Source: Segatella copri (GTDB taxonomy: Bacteria; Bacteroidota; Bacteroidia; Bacteroidales; Bacteroidaceae). Taken from it: 51,640 bases of DNA. Location: the NCBI RefSeq assembly GCF_019127135.1, contig NZ_JAHOEA010000030.1:1-51640 (forward strand), read 5' to 3'. Position numbers and translations under genes: made by a program. This document shows positions 44,777 to 51,640 of this stretch, piece by piece; the stretch's first letter is position 1, and the number at the start of each line of letters is the position of its first letter. The notes below the pieces were generated by a model. It saw only the letters and a list, made by a program, of their open reading frames with translations. It searched no databases and was not told where the DNA came from.

Positions 44777-45994
44777 ATGAAGAAAACCATCATCATGGCG
44801 CTCATGGCTGTAGCTTCGGTCTCAGCCAGCGCCCAGCAGAAGCAGACCATCGAAATACCATCATGGTTGAGCAACGTGAAATTGTCGGGTTATGGAATGA
44901 CCCAGTATCAGTACAACGGACAGAAAGATGCTGAATCCAACTCATTCAACATCCGTATGGCGCGTATCTCTCTCGAAGGTCGCATAGCAGGCGACTTCTA
45001 CTGGAAGACTCAGATTCAATTCAACGGCAACACCTCTACCCTCGGTTCCAGTCCGAGAATGGTGGATCTGTTTGCTGAATGGCAGAAATATGAATACTTC
45101 AAGGTGAAGATCGGTCAGTTCAAGAACCCGTTCACCTTTGAGAATCCGATGCACCCTATCGACCAGGGCTTCATGGGATATTCACAGAACGTGAGCAAGC
45201 TGGCTGGTTTCAGCGACCGTGCCGGAGAACATGCATCCAACGGCCGTGACATCGGTCTTCAGTTCCAGGGCGATTTCCTCAAGAATGCCAATGGCAGAAA
45301 CCTGCTGCACTATCAGATTGGTGTGTTCAACGGACAGGGAATCAATACCAAGGACGTTGACCAGCAGAAGAATGTGATTGGTGGTGTATGGGTAATGCCT
45401 GTAAGCGGCATGCGCATCGGTGCCTTCGGATGGACCGGTTCTTATGCAAGAAAGGGAACTTGGACCGATGATGAACAGGGAAACATCATCTACAAGAAAG
45501 ATGCTGCTGGAAATTCCGTTCTTGACAAGGAAGGAAAACCTGTAAAAGAGACATTCAGCGGCACCCGCAGCCTGAACCAAAACCGCTACGCCTTCTCTTT
45601 CGAATATAAGAAAGACGGCTGGACCGTACGTTCTGAGTATATCCACTCTACCGGCAAGGCTTTTGCCAAGAGCATCACCAATTTCAACGATGCCAACGCC
45701 AAGGACTGCAATCTGAATGCAAAAATAGGCGATAAGGCACAGGGTGTATATGGACTGGTTATCGCCCCATTGGCTCAGCTGCCAAAGAACAGCCGAATCG
45801 ACATCAAGGCACGTTACGACATGTATCAGCCTAACGGCAAGAGCAACATGCAGAGAACCCAGTATGAGGCTGGTCTGAACTTCCACATCGGCAAGCGAAT
45901 CTCTATCCTTACCGAGTATGCACTTATCAACGACAAGACACTTGCGAAGCATAATTACTCCATGGCAGATGCCGAGGTTTGCTTCCGATTCTAA
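44777..45994 (+). CDS. Phosphate-selective-type porin (OprO/OprP-like)
   Basis: The protein has 405 residues with a signal peptide ending at SASAQ. Beta-barrel pattern throughout: SGYGMTQYQYN, NIRMARISLEG, FYWKTQIQFNG, VKIGQFKNPFTFENP, RYAFSFEYKKDGWTV, and a terminal Phe (EVCFRF). This matches the OprO/OprP family of outer-membrane channels as found in Bacteroidota. Phosphate selectivity is inferred from the family name only. It is probably co-transcribed with rlmD. Confidence 0.85.
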   Translation: MKKTIIMALMAVASVSASAQQKQTIEIPSWLSNVKLSGYGMTQYQYNGQKDAESNSFNIRMARISLEGRIAGDFYWKTQIQFNGNTSTLGSSPRMVDLFAEWQKYEYFKVKIGQFKNPFTFENPMHPIDQGFMGYSQNVSKLAGFSDRAGEHASNGRDIGLQFQGDFLKNANGRNLLHYQIGVFNGQGINTKDVDQQKNVIGGVWVMPVSGMRIGAFGWTGSYARKGTWTDDEQGNIIYKKDAAGNSVLDKEGKPVKETFSGTRSLNQNRYAFSFEYKKDGWTVRSEYIHSTGKAFAKSITNFNDANAKDCNLNAKIGDKAQGVYGLVIAPLAQLPKNSRIDIKARYDMYQPNGKSNMQRTQYEAGLNFHIGKRISILTEYALINDKTLAKHNYSMADAEVCFRF

Positions 45995-46005
45995 CAGATA
46001 CAACA

Positions 46006-46036
46006 AAGGCTCGCTCCTACTACAGGAACGAGCCTT
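46006..46036. terminator. Bidirectional terminator
   Basis: AAGGCTCGCTCCT pairs with AGGAACGAGCCTT (one mismatch, loop ACTAC) between convergent porin and DUF3078-like genes. Confidence 0.8.
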
Positions 46037-46063
46037 CATTGTGTTTACAGTCAACAGCTTATA

Positions 46064-47347
46064 CTAGAACGAATAAGAGAAACCTACTGACATGAATTCC
46101 TTAAACTGCCAATAGCTCTTATCATCCTTGCGCTTCACACCATCATCGAAACGCGGATAGAGGAAGATGTTGGTAGAAATATAACGGTTAAACTGGAAGG
46201 TGATGGTGTTTTCCCACTCTATTTCAGCACGCTTGTAAGTGGTGTATCCCCAGAGACGGGTCTTCCACTTGATATTATCCGCTATCTGCCACGACAGGTC
46301 GAAGGTACACTCAGAACCATAATCGGTCATACCATGCTGTCCCTCTTCCAGTCCGTATCGCGTAGCCAGCGACTCTCTGCCCACATACTTCCAGTTGAAA
46401 GCCAGAGGAGCCAGATGAGCACTACCCTTCAGGCGATGATGGAACCAGTCTACATTATAATCCATACCGACAGAGAGGTTCAGATTGAATGGCGAGAAGA
46501 AATCGGAATAAACCTTCTTGTCATTGTTCTTGTAACCATGCGTAAACTGGGTCTGGCCGACAACCTGGATGGTGTAATACCACTTCTTTGAAGCCTGCAG
46601 ACCGAGTTTTCCGGTGTATCGGATCATATCATCGCTCGTCTTCAGCGTATGAACCGTATCACCCTTCGAAGTCTGGTAACCCAGGCGCATCTCCACCTTA
46701 TTTTCCCATTTAACCTTCTGCTTGTTATTGTAGTTGGCAAACATCGTCACTCTTCCGAGCACCGAATAATTACTCTCACCACCCTTATACCAGTTGTCAG
46801 AAACATAGTTTTGCAGGAACTGGAGATAATAATCGCCACCTATGGTCCAGAAGTTAGGACGGGTGATGATGATATCCATCGGTGCCGCATCCACCTCAAT
46901 CGCCTTCGGAGCCACCAGCTCTACGATGTCAGGATGATTCTTCTTCGGTTTGCTCTGAGTAGCCAGCGGTGCTCCCACCTCTTTGAGATGAGTCTCGGTA
47001 TCGCGCACCAGGTCGGGACGCGTGAGATAAACCTCCATCAGAGTCTGGTCGAGCATTGTACCGAGCGAATCCTTCACCCCATCCTGAGGTTTAAGCCGCA
47101 ACATGCGGGCTGCCGGCCCATGATAGAACGTGAGCGGCGTAAAGAGCTGGGCATATCTGATGTCCTTAGAGTCCATCTTCATGGAATCGATGCGCTGCCG
47201 GGTCTTCATAAGCGAATCAGCATAGATGTCAGCCACCGTTTTCTGCGGCACTTTTTCCACCTCAACCTTTTTCACTTTGCGCTGGGCCGAAACAGGCGTC
47301 AGAGCCGAAAGGAACGCAAGAACGAGTAATCCAAATTTTATTTTCAT
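46064..47347 (-). CDS. DUF3078-like outer-membrane protein
   Basis: The protein has 427 residues with a signal peptide ending at PVSAQ. The N-terminal 130 residues are polar and helical (Lys-rich start); the C-terminal part has amphipathic beta strands (YYLQFLQNYVSDNWYKGGESNYSV; KVKWENKVEMRLGYQ) and a terminal aromatic (VGFSYSF), so it is an outer-membrane barrel. NWYKGGESN is the pattern I associate with DUF3078. It is divergent from pyrG. Function unknown. Confidence 0.85.
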   Translation of the reverse strand: MKIKFGLLVLAFLSALTPVSAQRKVKKVEVEKVPQKTVADIYADSLMKTRQRIDSMKMDSKDIRYAQLFTPLTFYHGPAARMLRLKPQDGVKDSLGTMLDQTLMEVYLTRPDLVRDTETHLKEVGAPLATQSKPKKNHPDIVELVAPKAIEVDAAPMDIIITRPNFWTIGGDYYLQFLQNYVSDNWYKGGESNYSVLGRVTMFANYNNKQKVKWENKVEMRLGYQTSKGDTVHTLKTSDDMIRYTGKLGLQASKKWYYTIQVVGQTQFTHGYKNNDKKVYSDFFSPFNLNLSVGMDYNVDWFHHRLKGSAHLAPLAFNWKYVGRESLATRYGLEEGQHGMTDYGSECTFDLSWQIADNIKWKTRLWGYTTYKRAEIEWENTITFQFNRYISTNIFLYPRFDDGVKRKDDKSYWQFKEFMSVGFSYSF

Positions 47348-47371
47348 ACCTTAATTTTATAAATTTGGGCA

Positions 47372-47379
47372 CAAAGGTA
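47372..47379 (-). promoter_or_regulatory. DUF3078-like gene -7 element
   Basis: TACCTTTG on the minus strand, 24 bases before the ATG. Confidence 0.6.
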
Positions 47380-47420
47380 ATAAATAATTCATAAATCTCA
47401 GCCCTTTATTAGGAATATTT

Positions 47421-47451
47421 TTGCTCATTTCACAAAAATGTCGTAACTTTG
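47421..47451 (+). promoter_or_regulatory. pyrG promoter
   Basis: TTG (47421-47423), 20 bases, then TAACTTTG (47444-47451), 34 bases before the GTG start. Confidence 0.7.
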
Positions 47452-47473
47452 CACCCAAATAATTCTAATTTAA

Positions 47474-49090
<1,617 letters not shown>

Positions 49091-49100
49091 ATATTAGGAG

Positions 49101-49130
49101 TTAAAGGAGTGATCCCCTTTACTCCTTTAA
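49101..49130 (+). terminator. Hairpin between pyrG and yidC
   Basis: A perfect 10-bp stem TTAAAGGAGT with its complement, then TTTC. It could partly terminate pyrG transcripts. No separate yidC promoter was seen. Confidence 0.6.
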
Positions 49131-49145
49131 TTTCAAATTTTAAAA

Positions 49146-51083
49146 ATGAACAAGAACAACATTATCGCTTTCCTCCTGATTGCCGTAGTGCTGATTGGCT
49201 TTAGCTGGTACAACCAGCCATCTGCCGAAGAACAGAGAACGGCATTCGTTCAGGACTCCATCGCCAAGGCTAAACATGCCGAGATGGAAAAGGCTAGCAA
49301 GGCTGCCGCTGCTAAGCGCCAGACTGATGCCAAAGCAAAGGTTGAGGCAGACTCAACCGCCCTCTTCTATTCGGCACTCAAAGGCCAGGCTAAGAAGATT
49401 GTATTGAAAAACAAGAAGGTAGAATTAACACTCAACACCAAGGGTGCTACTGTAGAGAAGGCTGTCATCAAGGGCTATGTGGGACACAACCTGCAGGTGA
49501 AAGATGGTTCGGCTGATGCCAAGGACGTAACCCTCTTCGACGGTAACGACCAGAGCCTCAAGTTCATGCTCGAGGCTAAGGAGGCCAACATCATCACCAG
49601 CGATCTCTACTTCACTCCATCCAACGTGACCGACAAGTCTGTAACCATGACCGCTGTGGCTGGTGAAGGCAAGACGCTCACCCTGACTTATACATTGGGC
49701 GATGACTACATGCTGCACATGAGCCTGCAGGCAAATGGTATGGCTGGTCTGTTCTCACCTAATTATAATAAGATGGATGTTGACTGGAGCGACAAGGCAC
49801 GCCAGCAGGAACGTGGTTTCATGTTCGAAAACCGTTACACTACCCTCACCTACCATAATGCAGAAGGCGGTACCGACCATCTGAGCGAGGGCAGCGAGAA
49901 GATTGACGAGAAAATAGAAGAAGCCATCGACTGGGTATCATTCAAGAACCAGTTCTTCTCTGCCATCATCGTATCAAAGGATAACTTCGAGAAGGATGCC
50001 TTCATGACCTCTATCCCTCAGGAGAAGGGTTCTGGCTATCTGAAGCAGTTCCAGGCTAAGATGAAGACAGCTTTCGACCCAACCGGTAAGAAGGCATCTG
50101 AGTTTGAGTTCTACTTCGGTCCTAACGACTTCCAGATCCTGAAGAATACCGAGAAGGAAAGTACCTTTGGCAAGGACTTGGAATTTCAGAAGCTCGTATA
50201 CCTGGGATGGCCTGTCATCCGCTGGATCAACCGTTTCTTCACACTCTACGTATTCGACTGGTTGAGCAAGATATTCCCAATGGGTATCGTATTGATTCTC
50301 ATCACCTTGCTCCTGAAGCTCATCACCTACCCTATGGTAAAGAAGAGCTATATGAGTTCAGCCAAGATGCGCGTGCTGAAACCAAAACTCGAAGCAGCTA
50401 CGGCTCAATATAACAAGCCTGAGGACCAGATGCAGAAGCAGCAGGCAATGATGGCAGAATATGCCAAGTATGGTGTAAGCCCATTATCCGGTTGCTTGCC
50501 TATGCTGATTCAGATGCCGGTTTGGGTTGCGATGTTCAACTTCGTGCCTAATGCCATCCAGCTTCGTGGTGAGAAGTTCTTGTGGATGAGCGACTTGAGT
50601 ACCTTCGACCCAATCTTCGAATGGAACACCAACATCTGGCTGATTGGCGACCATTTGAGTTTGACCTGTATCCTGTTCTGTGTAGCCAACCTGTTGTACT
50701 CTTGGATGACCATGCGCCAGCAGCGCGACCAGATGGTAGGTCAGCAGGCAGAGCAGATGAAGATGATGCAGTGGATGATGTATCTCATGCCATTGATGTT
50801 CTTCTTCATGTTCAATGACTACTCAGCCGGTCTGAACTTCTACTACTTCATCTCATTGTTCTTCAGTGCCGCTATCATGTGGACCCTGCGCAAGACTACC
50901 GACGACGAGAAACTCCTCGCCATCCTTGAGAAGCGCTATCAGGAGAACAAGAACAACCCTAAGAAGGCAAGCGGCCTGATGGCAAGAATGCAGGCTCTCC
51001 AGGAGATGCAGCGCCAGCAGCAGGCTGAGATGATGCGCAAGCAGGCAGAACTGAACGAGAAAAAGAACAATCTCGGAAAATAA
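49146..51083 (+). CDS. yidC: Membrane protein insertase YidC
   Basis: The protein has 645 residues, the long Gram-negative form. One N-terminal transmembrane helix (about 5-22) is followed by a coiled, Ala/Lys-rich stretch, a periplasmic beta domain (about 80-350) and the five-helix insertase core starting near YVFDWLSKIFPMGIVLILIT. Core marks include SPLSGCLPMLIQMPVW and NDYSAGLNFYYFIS. The C-terminus (about 590-645) is a basic, Gln-rich tail. It inserts inner-membrane proteins with or without SecYEG. Confidence 0.96.
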   Translation: MNKNNIIAFLLIAVVLIGFSWYNQPSAEEQRTAFVQDSIAKAKHAEMEKASKAAAAKRQTDAKAKVEADSTALFYSALKGQAKKIVLKNKKVELTLNTKGATVEKAVIKGYVGHNLQVKDGSADAKDVTLFDGNDQSLKFMLEAKEANIITSDLYFTPSNVTDKSVTMTAVAGEGKTLTLTYTLGDDYMLHMSLQANGMAGLFSPNYNKMDVDWSDKARQQERGFMFENRYTTLTYHNAEGGTDHLSEGSEKIDEKIEEAIDWVSFKNQFFSAIIVSKDNFEKDAFMTSIPQEKGSGYLKQFQAKMKTAFDPTGKKASEFEFYFGPNDFQILKNTEKESTFGKDLEFQKLVYLGWPVIRWINRFFTLYVFDWLSKIFPMGIVLILITLLLKLITYPMVKKSYMSSAKMRVLKPKLEAATAQYNKPEDQMQKQQAMMAEYAKYGVSPLSGCLPMLIQMPVWVAMFNFVPNAIQLRGEKFLWMSDLSTFDPIFEWNTNIWLIGDHLSLTCILFCVANLLYSWMTMRQQRDQMVGQQAEQMKMMQWMMYLMPLMFFFMFNDYSAGLNFYYFISLFFSAAIMWTLRKTTDDEKLLAILEKRYQENKNNPKKASGLMARMQALQEMQRQQQAEMMRKQAELNEKKNNLGK

Positions 51084-51102
51084 AGATCACCAGATAAAAA
51101 TG

Positions 51103-51145
51103 AAAGCGTAATGATTACCACCAGTAAAGGTATTCGTTACGCTTT
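51103..51145 (+). terminator. yidC terminator
   Basis: AAAGCGTAA pairs with TTACGCTTT over a 25-base loop, followed by four T. Confidence 0.8.
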
Positions 51146-51150
51146 TTTTG

Positions 51151-51291
51151 CCCCCGAAAAGGTATAATTAGTTAAATGATATTATAAATTATACCTTTTC
51201 GGGGGTATTTTCATTTTTTATTCGTATATTTGCCCCCGAAAGGGTATAATATAATATTATTCCATATATAATATTACCCGATAGGGTATAA
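51151..51291. promoter_or_regulatory. Operator array of the HipB-like regulator
   Basis: CCCCCGAAAAGGTATAATT (51151-51169) recurs as a perfect inverted copy at 51187-51205, as a near copy at 51233-51250, and in part at 51274-51291, where TACCC-GATA-GGGTA is itself a dyad. ATACC-N8-GGTAT (51191-51208) has the spacing of the E. coli HipB operator TATCC-N8-GGATA. The array flanks the promoter of the regulator gene. Confidence 0.7.
51225..51232 (+). promoter_or_regulatory. -7 element of the HipB-like gene
   Basis: TATATTTG directly abuts the third operator repeat (51233), so a bound repressor would cover the start of transcription. Confidence 0.6.
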
Positions 51292-51303
51292 AACAACAAG
51301 AAC

Positions 51304-51510
51304 ATGAGCAATACATTATCATCATACGTTAAGGAAATGCGCAAGCAATTCGGATTGACGCAAGTAGATCTGGCGGCGAAATCGGGCGTAGGACTCAGAT
51401 TCGTAAGAGAACTGGAACAGGGAAAGGAAACACTACGACTCGACAAGGTAAACCAGGTCCTCCTGCTGTTTGGTCAGGAAATAGGACCCGTTCCTATCAA
51501 AAAAGAATAA
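51304..51510 (+). CDS. HipB/Y4mF-type helix-turn-helix regulator
   Basis: The protein has 68 residues and consists of one XRE-type helix-turn-helix (VKEMRKQFGLTQVDLAAKSG, GLRFVRELEQGKETLRLDKV). The GVGLRFVRELEQGK and LRLDKV pattern is characteristic of HipB-type antitoxins (Y4mF group). It probably represses its own promoter through the operator array upstream. The usual partner, a HipA-type kinase gene, is not found downstream: within 20 bases of the stop the sequence runs into a dispersed repeat. It is therefore an orphan within the window, or its partner has been displaced. Confidence 0.85.
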   Translation: MSNTLSSYVKEMRKQFGLTQVDLAAKSGVGLRFVRELEQGKETLRLDKVNQVLLLFGQEIGPVPIKKE

Positions 51511-51528
51511 AACTAGGTATGCCCCACA

Positions 51529-51570
51529 CGCCCTGAAAGGGCAGAAGCTCCTAGCCCAGGGAGGGCACTG
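51529..51570 (-). repeat. Dispersed palindromic repeat, copy 2
   Basis: Contains AAGCTCCTAGCCCAGGG (51545-51561), the exact reverse complement of 13-29 at the left window edge, preceded by the small dyad GCCCTGAAAGGGC. Confidence 0.6.
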
Positions 51571-51640
51571 AAAAAGTCCCTTCATGGGTTATGTTAGTTT
51601 AACATTCGATCTTTGAAATAGTGTACCCAAAAGTTGCATA
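51571..51640. other. Non-coding right edge
   Basis: It holds a perfect ATGTTA-GTT-TAACAT dyad (51591-51605). No gene was seen; a gene or insertion element may start beyond the edge. Confidence 0.4.

Noticed and set aside
51511..51640. HipA-type toxin gene after the HipB-like gene
   Set aside because: The first frame closes after five codons, and repeat sequence follows.

Overview
The window looks like a chromosomal segment of a Bacteroidota species, most likely Prevotellaceae (Prevotella/Segatella type). Reasons: promoters of the Bacteroidota form (TTG, about 19-20 bases, then TAnnTTTG) sit in front of many genes; there are lipoproteins with Cys lipoboxes, Oar-like TonB-dependent receptors, and proteins resembling the families DUF4836, DUF3256, DUF3078 and DUF6722; the core enzymes are of Bacteroidales type. 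No rRNA, tRNA, CRISPR array, transposase or phage gene was recognised.

Bases 1-1220 hold no convincing gene but several repeat structures. Bases 1221-13792 are all on the + strand: two large paralogous surface lipoproteins, then a compact locus that looks like a synthase-dependent exopolysaccharide system (TolC-like outer-membrane protein, HlyD-like adaptor, a zinc-ribbon membrane protein resembling TackOD1 proteins, a processive GT2 glycosyltransferase, a nucleotide-sugar dehydrogenase and a single-domain response regulator). This is the best candidate for an under-described system.

Bases 13777-20226 form a formate and one-carbon block: pflA, pflB and fhs, with thiE, two very small membrane proteins upstream of pflA and an orphan 39-codon unit upstream of pflB. 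PFL makes formate and Fhs can put it on tetrahydrofolate. Bases 20235-23680 carry queH, a membrane metallophosphoesterase and a divergent serine hydrolase. Bases 23763-30574 hold two tandem Oar-like TonB receptors without SusD partners.

Bases 30851-37030 form a minus-strand series: nucleoside permease, bifunctional-nuclease protein, rsmE, a DUF4836-like lipoprotein and an ABC ATPase/FtsX pair flanked by two related palindromes. Then come a split chromate transporter pair, a strong small-RNA candidate (38410-38480), a second module of small membrane proteins ahead of a DUF3256-like protein, and ppdK interrupted by an in-frame TAG at codon 81. A roughly 400-base inverted repeat lies between ppdK and rlmD. 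The right end holds a phosphate-selective-type porin, a DUF3078-like protein, pyrG (GTG start), yidC, and an orphan HipB-like regulator behind an elaborate operator array. A 17-base repeat occurs in opposite orientation at the two ends of the window.

All family assignments come from reading motifs by eye. No database search was run.
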